Source: a virus | Reading direction: 5' to 3' (one strand) | IMG/VR virus record: IMGVR_UViG_3300037882_001770 | Span: 248,001 to 312,000 of that record | DNA length: 64,000 nucleotides | Shown: positions 40,908 to 49,965 of the stretch, in pieces | Layout: every line of letters begins with the position of its first letter | How positions within the stretch are numbered: the first letter of the stretch is position 1 | Made by a program: the position numbers and the translations under genes | The notes under the pieces: model-generated | The model's database searches: none | What the model saw: the letters and a program-made list of their open reading frames with translations, nothing else | What the model was told of the DNA's origin: nothing

Positions 40908-43418
40908 ATGAAGCGGAAATTGCTTTATACACTAATGTTCGGCTCAGTTATTGTGCTCACTGCCTGTGGGGGTGGAGGAGGGGGTGGAAGAGAGAGTGGA
41001 GGAGGAGGTGCTCCTGGTTCTCCACCGATCTATAATACTCCTAATCCATATCTCAGAGCCGAAGTCCCGTATTCTACCCCAGTGTTACAAGCAGTAGTAG
41101 ATCCATTGGTCAACGTGGCAGGTAATGGCTATAAATGGGCAGTAGCCGACACATTCTCGGCAGACATTGTCGGCACCGGTGGTCAAGATTTAATTGTTGC
41201 TGGTCGTATGACCCAACCGACTCCTATCGCAGAATGGGGCGACAATCGCATCAGCATGCTGAGCTGGCAAAACAATCAGCTGGTAGATAAAACAACGCAA
41301 TGGTTTCCAAATGATACCAATATTATATTAGGTACTGAGCCTAGTGTTAAATTTGCTGACTTTTTTAAAACAGGTCGCAATGACATGTTTGTATCAACCG
41401 GTACTGATATGCAACACTACGGTCCAACATATTTTTATCGCAATACCGGCACACAGTTCGAACGTCAACTATTAACCACAGCAAATATTTGGTCGCATGA
41501 TTCTGCAATCGGCGACCTTGACGGGGACGGGTACAAAGATATTGCTATTATTGACTACGGCACTAATACTACACTGGCCTTTAACAACCGAGTAAATGGA
41601 TTTAATGTATATACTCAAGCTCAAAACATAGTTAACGGTTACACCAACGTAGCCATCCATACCGGCAGTAGTATTGCTATTGGTAATTTTTTAGGCAACA
41701 GCCAAGGACAACTGATAGTAACTGATACTCCCGGTGCCAACAACAGTAGTCCTACAAAAATGTATTCTTGGGCGATCAATGCTCAAAATCAACTTAACTT
41801 TACAGAATTATCTACACTACCAACTCCTAGATTTGAACTGCCTAAATGGGCCGGGTATGGGTTTGCACCCGGAAGCCATAACGTTAGAGCAGTAACGTAC
41901 GATTTCAATGATGACGCCAAGCCCGATGTATTGATTTTCAGTCGACCTGGGCTTGGTACTGTAGATAACAAATGGAGCGAAATACAGTTCTTAAAAAATA
42001 GCGGAACTGGTGCATTTACTGATGTAACCGATGATACTCTAGTAGGTTATAATCATAGAACCTACACTACATATAATCCTAAATTTCTTGACTTAAACGG
42101 TGACGGGCGCGAAGACATCTTAGTATCCGGTGCAGATTTTACAGGGACTAACAATAGCACACAATTTTTATTAAAAAGTTCAGACGGCAAGTATGTGGCA
42201 GCATATCAAAACATTCTAACTGACTTTGCGACTCAGGCCAATTCAGTGCAAGGTGCCGACAACATGGGCAATACTGTAAATGTACTCAAAGCGCCCAATG
42301 GCAAACTATTTTTAGTTTCGGCAGTTAGTTTTATGAACAACGGCGATCGCCAACTTGCGGTGTACATGAGCGAACTTGGTAGTCAAAGTACTACAACTGC
42401 TCAAACAGCAATTAACTTAATTTTACAAAAATGGCCGTACATGACTGTGCCGGAGGCCAACGAAGTGTTGGCGCGAACTAGTGCTACATATTTTGGCGGA
42501 CGTGTAATTGATATAGATACTATGATGAATCCTGTTGGGTCATTAAGTATTCCTAACGCTAGAGGTTTGGCACCGATCAACGGATTTATTGCAGGAGTTA
42601 ATTTAGATTCTGGACAAGCGGTTGTACTTGATGAGCTTAAACGATCATACAGTATGAATATTCAGCCCATGAACATCATGCGTTTAAATGCGTTTCAAAT
42701 GAATATGGGACATAACGATCAACATAATCTTACTAGTCATGCTGAGTATCTGGTAAACGGACCTGTAATGACTTATGGTAACATTAGAGTCGGTAGCGAA
42801 AATCGAAACAACTTCACACACGGCGGTGCAAGCGACGGTCCAATGCTGGTTAATCAACAACTTACAAATTACACTCTTGGCCTTCCAAACATCTGGAGCA
42901 AAGGTAATTTTTCAGTTGGTACACAATATACTGTTCTTAATCAAAATCCGTGGCTTGCAATAGGCGGTGCTTGGGGCCAAATTACCAATTCAAACGTGCT
43001 TGATAATGTAGTAACCTATCGTAATAAAGGATTTAGTACGCAGGCTAGTTTGATGCACGTGACCACAAATATCACTCCCGGACTAGTAACCAATGTGAGC
43101 AACATGACTGGGGGATGGGCCGAAACCGGATATAGATATACTGACTGGAAAGGGCTTGGCGACATTGGCGTATATGCTGGTGTCAAACCGGTTGTGTTTT
43201 CGGGCAATGTTACAGCAAGAATTCCAACCAGTATTGACAACGCAGGCAACATAGTGTACACTAATAAAAACATGGCCATACAAAATCAAACCACTACATA
43301 TATCCGTGCTATGTACAGCAACATGCTAGACAAAAATACACAGTATCGAGTTAGTGGCATGGTGTTGTCAAGTGGTCAATATCGACTCATGTATGAACTT
43401 AGATGGTGGTTAGACTAA
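40908..43418 (+). CDS. Large lipoprotein with FG-GAP/VCBS repeats, 836 aa
   Basis: The signal KRKLLYTLMFGSVIVLTAC ends in lipobox LTAC, followed by a Gly-rich linker. Calcium-binding FG-GAP-like repeats are visible (GDLDGDGYKDIAIID; DFNDDAKPDVLIFS; LDLNGDGREDILVSG), implying a beta-propeller. The last 250 residues (YRNKGFSTQASLMHVTTNIT; WAETGYRYTDWKGLGDIGVY; LMYELRWWLD) are beta-rich and resemble a barrel-type C-terminal domain. A surface-exposed host-envelope protein is inferred, perhaps for superinfection exclusion or adhesion. Expression starts early, from its own promoter. Confidence 0.82.
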   Translation: MKRKLLYTLMFGSVIVLTACGGGGGGGRESGGGGAPGSPPIYNTPNPYLRAEVPYSTPVLQAVVDPLVNVAGNGYKWAVADTFSADIVGTGGQDLIVAGRMTQPTPIAEWGDNRISMLSWQNNQLVDKTTQWFPNDTNIILGTEPSVKFADFFKTGRNDMFVSTGTDMQHYGPTYFYRNTGTQFERQLLTTANIWSHDSAIGDLDGDGYKDIAIIDYGTNTTLAFNNRVNGFNVYTQAQNIVNGYTNVAIHTGSSIAIGNFLGNSQGQLIVTDTPGANNSSPTKMYSWAINAQNQLNFTELSTLPTPRFELPKWAGYGFAPGSHNVRAVTYDFNDDAKPDVLIFSRPGLGTVDNKWSEIQFLKNSGTGAFTDVTDDTLVGYNHRTYTTYNPKFLDLNGDGREDILVSGADFTGTNNSTQFLLKSSDGKYVAAYQNILTDFATQANSVQGADNMGNTVNVLKAPNGKLFLVSAVSFMNNGDRQLAVYMSELGSQSTTTAQTAINLILQKWPYMTVPEANEVLARTSATYFGGRVIDIDTMMNPVGSLSIPNARGLAPINGFIAGVNLDSGQAVVLDELKRSYSMNIQPMNIMRLNAFQMNMGHNDQHNLTSHAEYLVNGPVMTYGNIRVGSENRNNFTHGGASDGPMLVNQQLTNYTLGLPNIWSKGNFSVGTQYTVLNQNPWLAIGGAWGQITNSNVLDNVVTYRNKGFSTQASLMHVTTNITPGLVTNVSNMTGGWAETGYRYTDWKGLGDIGVYAGVKPVVFSGNVTARIPTSIDNAGNIVYTNKNMAIQNQTTTYIRAMYSNMLDKNTQYRVSGMVLSSGQYRLMYELRWWLD

Positions 43419-43420
43419 TG

Positions 43421-43789
43421 GACTTAGAAGAAGCTCAACGATACGGAATAGCACCTTGGGACAACATACTCAAAGAAGACTTTCACGTGGTAGTGTATCT
43501 AGATCGATATCCTTGTACTGAAGGACATAGACTATATGTTCCTAGATACGACTCGGATATGTTGATGAATCAGTGCCTCACTGACGCTCTAAGAGATGGC
43601 CAGGCTATGGTTGCCGCAGGTGAGTGTGACGGATTCAACATTGGTATGAATTGGGGTACAGCCGCGGGGCAAACTGTGATGTGGCCACACATTCATCTTA
43701 TACCAAGAAGAAATGGTGATGTTGAAGATCCAGTGGGCGGAGTTAGAAATACCATACCCGGTAAAGGTAATTATAAAAAATGGAAGTAG
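43421..43789 (+). CDS. HIT-family protein, 122 aa
   Basis: Start at ATG 43421 is preferred; ATG 43403 would overlap the lipoprotein end. GFNIGMNWGTAAGQTVMWPH, then IHLIPRRNGDV, is the HIT nucleotide-binding region. The usual His triad H-x-H-x-H is W-P-H-I-H here, so the first His is replaced by Trp. It may hydrolyse a nucleotide conjugate (AMP- or NMP-linked) or be altered. It lies amid deazaguanine and sugar-nucleotide genes. Confidence 0.8.
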   Translation, partial: DLEEAQRYGIAPWDNILKEDFHVVVYLDRYPCTEGHRLYVPRYDSDMLMNQCLTDALRDGQAMVAAGECDGFNIGMNWGTAAGQTVMWPHIHLIPRRNGDVEDPVGGVRNTIPGKGNYKKWK

Positions 43790-43983
43790 CACTTACCGCG
43801 TTAATGGTAGGATTGTTGGGATACCAAGTAACCATGCCGTCAAATGAAAATGCCAAATACATGTTTAGTGTGCATCAGGATACCATTATAAAAATGAACA
43901 CCCAAGACGGCAGTATGGTAAAATGCAAATCAGATTTGACTTGTGAAGAATTTAAAACTGTATCCACTGAAACAAATAAATAG
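43780..43983 (+). CDS. Small membrane-anchored protein, 67 aa
   Basis: Overlaps the HIT gene by 10 bp. MEVALTALMVGLLGYQVTM is one N-terminal hydrophobic segment, possibly an uncleaved signal; the rest is a short soluble part with two Cys (CKSDLTC). No family known. Confidence 0.6.
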   Translation: MEVALTALMVGLLGYQVTMPSNENAKYMFSVHQDTIIKMNTQDGSMVKCKSDLTCEEFKTVSTETNK

Positions 43984-44013
43984 ATTTACAGCGGCCTTTT
44001 GGTGTCACCCCGC

Positions 44014-44042
44014 TTTACAAATTCTGCCACCTATGCTATAAT
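44014..44042 (+). promoter_or_regulatory. Sigma-70-type promoter for queD
   Basis: TTTACA at 44014-44019 and TATAAT at 44037-44042, spacer 17 bp, 19 bp before ATG 44062 with AGGAG between. Confidence 0.68.
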
Positions 44043-44061
44043 CTAACATAGGAGAAATACA

Positions 44062-44586
44062 ATGGCAAAATATCTTTCAACAAAAACTTATGGTAACGAT
44101 CGCGGCTTGTCCTGCTGTTTCAGACAATGGCGCAGTACACACAGCCATTGCAGTTTGCTACATGGTTACTCAATTGGTATTAAACTGATCTTTGAAAGTG
44201 AAACTCTAGATGATCGTAACTGGGTCATGGACTTTGGCGGACTCAAAGCGTTCAAAGAATGGGCTGATTGGCAATTTGATCATACCATGTGTGTGGGGTC
44301 TGATGATCCCCATTTAGAAAAATTCAAAGCCCTAGCCGCACTAGGCAAACAGGCCGAAGGCGGCATAGTAGATCTGCGTATTGTAGAAGCGGTGGGCTGT
44401 GAAAAATTTGCAGAACTTGCTTATCGCACAATGCAACAAATATTAGCGGCATATCAAGAAGGTAGCAAGTGGCATCATCCTGACGGACGTGTATTTGAAG
44501 CACGTTACCCAGTTGAGATCGGTGTTAGACTGCGCTCAGCAGAAGTATTCGAACATGCCGGTAATAGTGCTATCTATGAAGGCTAA
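44062..44586 (+). CDS. queD: 6-carboxytetrahydropterin synthase (QueD)
   Basis: 174 residues with the PTPS/QueD pattern. The zinc/active-site set is CCFRQW, then THSHCSLLHGYS (His residues and Cys), a metal His in DWQFDHTM, and a C-terminal VRLRSAEVFEHAGNSAIYEG, the end motif of phage QueD. It turns dihydroneopterin triphosphate into 6-carboxy-tetrahydropterin, the second step of preQ0 formation. It has its own promoter. Confidence 0.9.
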   Translation: MAKYLSTKTYGNDRGLSCCFRQWRSTHSHCSLLHGYSIGIKLIFESETLDDRNWVMDFGGLKAFKEWADWQFDHTMCVGSDDPHLEKFKALAALGKQAEGGIVDLRIVEAVGCEKFAELAYRTMQQILAAYQEGSKWHHPDGRVFEARYPVEIGVRLRSAEVFEHAGNSAIYEG

Positions 44587-44615
44587 AAATTAAGATTTAT
44601 TTGCTTAAGGACTAA

Positions 44616-45509
44616 ATGACAAGACCGTTTAAAATTGCAGTATTGTTACCCACTCGTGGAAGGACTGATGCCTTGGCTCGTAGTATCATTAGCCTGTTTA
44701 ATCGAGCTGTGGACAAAAGCAGCATTCAGTTGATGATGATTTTTGATCACGACGACGATATAGGGTATGGATACTTTGAAAGAAAAATTCGGCCTTGGCT
44801 GGACGATCACGAAATCGACTATACTGCACTCGGAGTCGACAGCATGGGGTATGAGGGTCTTAATCGTTATTACAACACTATGGCAGAATCATGTGATGCT
44901 GATTGGTTTTTTATCTGGAACGATGATGCTATCATGGAAACTACTGGCTGGGATCAAATAATTACCAAAAACACAGGCGAATTTAAGCTGTTGGCTGTAC
45001 GCACACACAACGATCATCCTTACAGTATTTTTCCTATTATTCCTCGTGAGTGGTACGATCTATTTGGCTTGTTGAGCCGTCATCAGATGATCGACGCAGA
45101 GTTTAGTCAGCTTGCATACATGCTCAATATATTTGAACGAGTAGATATTTTTGTTACCCACGACCGTGCAGACCTCACCGGCAACAATGCCGACGAAACT
45201 GACAAAAAACGTGTGAGATTCGAGGGCAATCCAGAAAATCCGCATGACTTTCATCACACTCTCTACTCTAAGCAACGTCTTGTTGACGCAGAAACCATAG
45301 CACAATATATGAAGTCAATTGGCATGGACGTAGAATTTTGGACCAATGTCAAGGCTGGCAAACAGTATCCATGGGAACAACTGATCAAAAATGACACTAA
45401 CAAACAGATGAGACAATTTGGCGTAACAGTAGATCCTGTCACAAACAAAGTGGTTGCTATCAAACCAGACGATCATGCAAACATAGTAAGGCAACAAAAT
45501 GAATCTTGA
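44616..45509 (+). CDS. Family 2-like glycosyltransferase, 297 aa
   Basis: KIAVLLPTRGRTDALARSII is a GT-A/GT2 opening. FIWNDDAIMETTGWD has the metal-binding Asp pair (DD in place of DxD), and IFDHDDDIGYG is an earlier acidic loop. No membrane anchor. Part of the glycan cluster; its end overlaps the next gene by 11 bp. Confidence 0.82.
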   Translation: MTRPFKIAVLLPTRGRTDALARSIISLFNRAVDKSSIQLMMIFDHDDDIGYGYFERKIRPWLDDHEIDYTALGVDSMGYEGLNRYYNTMAESCDADWFFIWNDDAIMETTGWDQIITKNTGEFKLLAVRTHNDHPYSIFPIIPREWYDLFGLLSRHQMIDAEFSQLAYMLNIFERVDIFVTHDRADLTGNNADETDKKRVRFEGNPENPHDFHHTLYSKQRLVDAETIAQYMKSIGMDVEFWTNVKAGKQYPWEQLIKNDTNKQMRQFGVTVDPVTNKVVAIKPDDHANIVRQQNES

Positions 45510-46734
45510 TATCATTACCAGTAAAAAAATTGATCAGTGCTTGATTACCAGTTTGCCAGTTACTAAAGTTTTAGATTTTGGTCAGCATTCTTATGCTGAT
45601 ACTTTTATTAGCCAAGATCAATATCATCTCAGCGAGCCAGTGTTTCCTTTACAGGTCATGCTGTGTCCAGATTCAGGCATGATACAGTTAGGATATGTCA
45701 GCAACGCCGAAGCAAGATATAATTTATACAGCTACAGTTACACTTCCAGTAATAGCAAAACTGCAAGAGATCATTGGGATCGTTATGCCGCCACTATTAA
45801 AAATACCTACGGGGTCAACGGACTAGTTGTTGAGATTGGCAGCAATGACGGATATCTAATTGGACAGTTTAATGGCGAAGCTACCACAGCACTTGGAGTT
45901 GACAGTAGCAAAGAAATGTGTCGTCTTGCCAAGAACAAAGGAGTCGAAACAGTACACGGATTATTTGATTTCGGTACTGCCCAGTCTCTAAAAAACACAC
46001 ATGGCACAGCAAAAATTATTATGGCCAATAATGTGTTTAATCATGCCAACGACCCGCTGGCATTTGCCAAAGCAGTTGGCGAATTGTTAGACCCAGAGTC
46101 AGGTGTATTTGTATTCGAAGTGCCATACTGGCTCAGTATGGTCCAAAGTGGCCGCTTTACAGATATGGTCTATCACGAACATCCTAGCTATTTTACAGTA
46201 AAGAGTCTTTGGAATTTGCTTAAAATTGCAGGGCTAGAAATTACAGATTATCAAATAGTAGACTACCATGGCGGAAGTCTGAGAGTACATGCTCGTTGTG
46301 ATACTGGTGCAGACATGCCAGACTTGATTACCCATGCAATACTTCAAGAACACGTAGCTGGAATATTCCTGCCAGAGTTTTATCAAAATCTTCAAAGAAA
46401 ATTTGAATTGCAACGAGCTGAATGGTTGTATAATTTTAATCAGATTTACATGACCGATCCCGATGCTGTGTTTATTGGCATTGGTGCAGCCGCAAAAGCA
46501 AACACCTGGCTAACCTGGCACGGCCTCAATGCTACCCACTTGCATTGTATTACCGACGCTAGCGAATACAAGCAAGGCAAATACACCCCGCTGAGTAGAA
46601 TTCCTATTTTAGGCGACAACGAGTTTGCCAATCATCCGGCTCCGTATGCGTTGATTTTAAGTTGGAATATTAGCGAAGGCCTCAAGAAATCCATACTAAA
46701 TATCAACCCCAACACAAGGTTTATTTCACAATGA
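45499..46734 (+). CDS. SAM-dependent sugar C-methyltransferase-like protein, 411 aa
   Basis: The N-domain (LPVTKVLDFGQHSYADTFIS; FPLQVMLCPDSGMIQLGYV) corresponds to the zinc-type domain of TylCIII/NovU-like C-methyltransferases, with the Cys pairs degenerate. The SAM site is VVEIGSNDGYLIGQF, and NVFNHANDPLAFA is the central motif. The C-domain (FIGIGAAAKANTWLTWHG) completes the family layout. It would methylate a TDP- or CDP-keto sugar. ATGA-coupled to the cupin gene. Confidence 0.86.
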   Translation: MNLDIITSKKIDQCLITSLPVTKVLDFGQHSYADTFISQDQYHLSEPVFPLQVMLCPDSGMIQLGYVSNAEARYNLYSYSYTSSNSKTARDHWDRYAATIKNTYGVNGLVVEIGSNDGYLIGQFNGEATTALGVDSSKEMCRLAKNKGVETVHGLFDFGTAQSLKNTHGTAKIIMANNVFNHANDPLAFAKAVGELLDPESGVFVFEVPYWLSMVQSGRFTDMVYHEHPSYFTVKSLWNLLKIAGLEITDYQIVDYHGGSLRVHARCDTGADMPDLITHAILQEHVAGIFLPEFYQNLQRKFELQRAEWLYNFNQIYMTDPDAVFIGIGAAAKANTWLTWHGLNATHLHCITDASEYKQGKYTPLSRIPILGDNEFANHPAPYALILSWNISEGLKKSILNINPNTRFISQ

Positions 46735-47138
46735 AACACTACAATATTCACAGCAACCAAGAGCCTGGTCTAGGTGTACATCAAGACGATCGCGGTACCA
46801 TTGCAGATATTTTTTATAAATTAAATGTAAATCACGGTTGTTTAATCAGCAATGCTCCCGGAGCAGTGCGTGGCAATCATTATCACAAATTAACAACACA
46901 GTACACCTTTATTGTAGCCGGCAGTTTGGAATACTATAGCAAATCTGTCGACAGTGACAAGCCAGCTCAAGTGCTATCAGCAAAGGGCGGGGATTTTATT
47001 ATTAGCGAACCAAACGAGATCCATGCACTCCGCGCTGGCGCACAAGGGTGTGTGTTTATAGCATTTGCTGAAGGCCCTCGTGGTGGTGAAGACTACGAAA
47101 ATGACACATTTCGAGTAGACTCAATTATTCCACAATGA
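46731..47138 (+). CDS. RmlC/WxcM-like cupin, 135 aa
   Basis: A single cupin: DDRGTIADIFYKLN, then GAVRGNHYHKLTTQYTFIVA (metal/sugar-binding His pair), then FIISEPNEIHALRAGAQG. The pattern is that of sugar 3,4-ketoisomerases and RmlC-like epimerases. It would act on a keto-nucleotide sugar together with the methyltransferase upstream. Confidence 0.82.
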   Translation: MKHYNIHSNQEPGLGVHQDDRGTIADIFYKLNVNHGCLISNAPGAVRGNHYHKLTTQYTFIVAGSLEYYSKSVDSDKPAQVLSAKGGDFIISEPNEIHALRAGAQGCVFIAFAEGPRGGEDYENDTFRVDSIIPQ

Positions 47139-47728
47139 AAAAAACTGTAGCGATTTTTGGAGCAAGTGGCGGCATTGGACGAGCTGTTAGGCAAGCCTTC
47201 CTGGATGCCGAATACACAGTTATTCCGGTCAGTCGTACCTTGATTGATTTTGCCGGTACTGATGCTGAACGTCAAATACAAGAATTTTTAAGTTTATCCA
47301 CACCGGATGTAGTGGTCAACTGCGTTGGAAAGTTTAGCAACAATGACGAGCCAGCCGGCCCACTCATGAACATAAACTTCAACAGCAATTGGGCAATAGT
47401 TCAACACTATTTAAAAAATCCACAGCCGGTTAGGGTTATTATTGTTGGGTCAAGTGCATACAAATCTGGCAGAAAAGATTACATGGTGTACAGCGCCAGC
47501 AAGGCTGCCCTATACAACCTATGGCAAGGTGCAAGAGATACGTTTGCTGAAACCGAAGTACGAGTCGACTTAGTTAATCCTGTAAGAACTCGTACCAAAA
47601 TGGTTGAACCATTTAACACAGAACTAGATTATCTGGAGCCACAAGAAGTTGCAAAATGTATTTTACAATTGGATCAATGGAACGATCCCAGCAGATGCGT
47701 AGACATAACTTTTAAGGATGCAAAATGA
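47135..47728 (+). CDS. Short-chain dehydrogenase/reductase, 197 aa
   Basis: VAIFGASGGIGRAVRQAF gives the NAD(P)-binding TGxxxGxG-like loop; VVVNCVGKFSNNDEPAG the NAG-like motif; the catalytic Tyr-x-x-x-Lys is YSASK. Shorter than usual (about 250 aa). It may reduce a sugar or sugar alcohol for the glycan path. ATGA overlaps on both sides. Confidence 0.85.
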   Translation: MKKTVAIFGASGGIGRAVRQAFLDAEYTVIPVSRTLIDFAGTDAERQIQEFLSLSTPDVVVNCVGKFSNNDEPAGPLMNINFNSNWAIVQHYLKNPQPVRVIIVGSSAYKSGRKDYMVYSASKAALYNLWQGARDTFAETEVRVDLVNPVRTRTKMVEPFNTELDYLEPQEVAKCILQLDQWNDPSRCVDITFKDAK

Positions 47729-48498
47729 AAATAGGATTATTAGGACGCGGTACTGTAGGCAAAGCTGTCTATGAAGGGCTGGAATATCTAGGCCACGAAA
47801 TGAGTTTCTTTGACCCAGCCTACGAAGGCTCACACATTGAGGACGTGCTGTCAACTGACTGTGTGTTTATTTGTGTACCGACTGATCAGGCAGCCAACGG
47901 CGACTGTGATACCAGTATTGTAGACCGTGTGGTCAAAGATCTTGCTGAACGCAATTATACTGGATTGGTATCTATTAAAAGCACAGTAGTTCCTGGGACC
48001 ACCGAGCGTCTACAAAAAACCTACCCTGAGTTAAGATTAAGCATGGTTCCAGAATTTTTACGTGCTAAAAGTGCATTGGCTGATTTTGTATACAATCATG
48101 ACCTATTAGTTGTGGGCTGTAACAACAAAGAGGATGCGGAACTTCTAGTAGAAATCCACGGAAGTTTTCCTGAAAACATTGCTCGTGTAAGTCCTACTGA
48201 AGCCGAAGTGATCAAATATTTTAACAACGTACATCATGCTATGAGTGTGACCTTTGCCAACATCACATATGATGTATGCGACAAGCTAGGCGCCAACTAT
48301 ATGAATGTGTACAAGGCCATTACCAAACGTGAATGCATCAATCCTCATTACCTAATGGCCAATCCGAACATGCGAGGATACGGCGGGCATTGTTTGCCAA
48401 AAGATACCAGCGCATGGAACAACTTGATTCAAAATTTAGGATTAGACTTTGGATTAATTCAAGCAGTAATCAACGACAACGAGAAATTTAACAAATGA
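47725..48498 (+). CDS. UDP-glucose/GDP-mannose dehydrogenase-like protein, short, 257 aa
   Basis: The N-domain (IGLLGRGTVGKAVYEGLEYL; VFICVPTD; SIKSTVVPGTTERLQ) and catalytic loop GYGGHCLPKD with its Cys match UDP-sugar dehydrogenases. The usual C-terminal UDP-binding domain is missing (normal length about 400-450 aa). It could still act as an oxidoreductase on a smaller or different substrate. Tightly coupled to both neighbours. Confidence 0.85.
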   Translation: MKIGLLGRGTVGKAVYEGLEYLGHEMSFFDPAYEGSHIEDVLSTDCVFICVPTDQAANGDCDTSIVDRVVKDLAERNYTGLVSIKSTVVPGTTERLQKTYPELRLSMVPEFLRAKSALADFVYNHDLLVVGCNNKEDAELLVEIHGSFPENIARVSPTEAEVIKYFNNVHHAMSVTFANITYDVCDKLGANYMNVYKAITKRECINPHYLMANPNMRGYGGHCLPKDTSAWNNLIQNLGLDFGLIQAVINDNEKFNK

Positions 48499-49406
48499 AA
48501 ATACTAGTAACCGGTGCCAGCGGCTTGTTGGGCACAGAAATCTGCCGCCAACTCAAACAAAACAAAAAAAATGTAGTATGGGCCATGGACAATCATTCCA
48601 GAAGCGAAAGCATTCCGCCCTGTGATAAGTTTATCGAAGTAGACCTAACCGCTGGCGATGTCGCGTATGCAGAGTTACCTATAGACTTTGATTATATCTA
48701 TCACTATGGTGCAATCAACGGTACTAAAAACTTTTACGAACGCCCAAATCAAGTATTATGGAACAACATGATTGGCGACTTCAATGTTTTTGAGTTTGCA
48801 GGCATGAATAAAAAACTAAAGAAACTAGTGTATGCTTCTAGTAGTGAAGTAGTCAGCGATGATCCAAAAAGCCCTGTACCAGAAAATACAAATATCACAA
48901 TCAACAATATTCACAACGCTAGATGGAGTTATAGACTGCCAAAGATATGTGCCGAGAATTACCTGGCCAACAGCAATTTGCCATATGTCATGATTCGATA
49001 TTTTAATGTGTACGGTGACAACAGCAAAGCAGGGCATTTTTTAGCAGACCAAATTGAGAAAATTCAAAACGGTGTATTCGAAATTATCGGGCCCAAAGAA
49101 ACTCGTAGTTTTTGTCACGTGGAAGACGCAGTAAGGGCTACAATTTTCTGCGCAGAGAACGCAAATCGCGAACTGTTTAACATTGGCAATGATCGAGAAA
49201 TCACTATCAAAGATGCTGCCCAAATTATTGCAGCTGAACTTGGACATGCTTCGCCTAAATGGAAAACCACTCCAGGTAAAGCCGGTAGTACACCAAACCG
49301 CAGACCAAACATCAACAAGCTCAAAAAGCTCATGAAGGATTACAAGCCCATGACATTTGAACAAGGCATCAAACAAATCATTGCCAATCGCGTTGACAAA
49401 AAGTAA
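48495..49406 (+). CDS. Extended SDR nucleotide-sugar epimerase/dehydratase, 303 aa
   Basis: ILVTGASGLLGTEICRQL (NAD loop), YIYHYGAING, and the catalytic YRLPK (Tyr-x-x-x-Lys) followed by YVMIRYFNVYGDNSKAGHFL. Substrate loop RSFCHVEDAVRA. Typical WcaG-like epimerase/dehydratase. It ends the coupled string that begins at 44616. Confidence 0.9.
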   Translation: MKILVTGASGLLGTEICRQLKQNKKNVVWAMDNHSRSESIPPCDKFIEVDLTAGDVAYAELPIDFDYIYHYGAINGTKNFYERPNQVLWNNMIGDFNVFEFAGMNKKLKKLVYASSSEVVSDDPKSPVPENTNITINNIHNARWSYRLPKICAENYLANSNLPYVMIRYFNVYGDNSKAGHFLADQIEKIQNGVFEIIGPKETRSFCHVEDAVRATIFCAENANRELFNIGNDREITIKDAAQIIAAELGHASPKWKTTPGKAGSTPNRRPNINKLKKLMKDYKPMTFEQGIKQIIANRVDKK

Positions 49407-49422
49407 GTGCGTAGTGTATAAT
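49393..49422 (+). promoter_or_regulatory. Sigma-70-type promoter before the phosphoribosyltransferase
   Basis: TTGACA at 49393-49398 and TATAAT at 49417-49422 with an 18-bp spacer, inside the end of the epimerase gene. ATG 49428 lies just 5 bp after the -10 box, so the message should be leaderless. Confidence 0.65.
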
Positions 49423-49427
49423 AGTAT

Positions 49428-49961
49428 ATGAAAAAAATATATTATACCTGGCAAGATGTTGAGAAACAAACCCAAGAAATTCTACGCCAACTTCAGCGCG
49501 ATGCATGGATGCCCGACTATGTAGTAGGACTCACTCGTGGTGGACTAGTACCAGCTAATTTGATTAGTCAATACCTCGAGGTTCCAATGGAAACACTTAA
49601 GGTTAGTTTGCGTGATGATAACTCGCAACCAGAAAGTAATTTATGGATGGCCGAAGATGCTTACGGGTATACCATCCATGATCCTATGTGTAACGGTGAT
49701 GGCCGTAAGAATATTCTTATTGTAGACGATATCAATGATTCGGGTGCTACACTTAACTGGATCAAACAAGACTGGATGAGCAGTTGCATGCCAGTTGACA
49801 GCCGTTGGGATCATGTATGGAGCAATAATGTTCGTGTAGCTGTGCTAGTGGATAACGAAGCAAGCACCAGTGAATTAAATGTTAGTTATTCAGCTGTCGA
49901 CCTAAATAAGGCTGAAGAAGATTCGTGGATTGTTTTTCCTTGGGAAGATTGGTGGAAATAA
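49428..49961 (+). CDS. Phosphoribosyltransferase, 177 aa
   Basis: Type I PRTase: VVGLTRGGLVPANLIS is the pyrophosphate loop, and ILIVDDINDSGATL is the PRPP signature, with both acidic residues. A Trp-rich C-terminal end (WIVFPWEDWWK) follows. Likely a base salvage enzyme (hypoxanthine/guanine-type); substrate not fixed by sequence. Expressed from its own promoter, perhaps leaderless. Confidence 0.88.
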   Translation: MKKIYYTWQDVEKQTQEILRQLQRDAWMPDYVVGLTRGGLVPANLISQYLEVPMETLKVSLRDDNSQPESNLWMAEDAYGYTIHDPMCNGDGRKNILIVDDINDSGATLNWIKQDWMSSCMPVDSRWDHVWSNNVRVAVLVDNEASTSELNVSYSAVDLNKAEEDSWIVFPWEDWWK

Positions 49962-49965
49962 ATTT

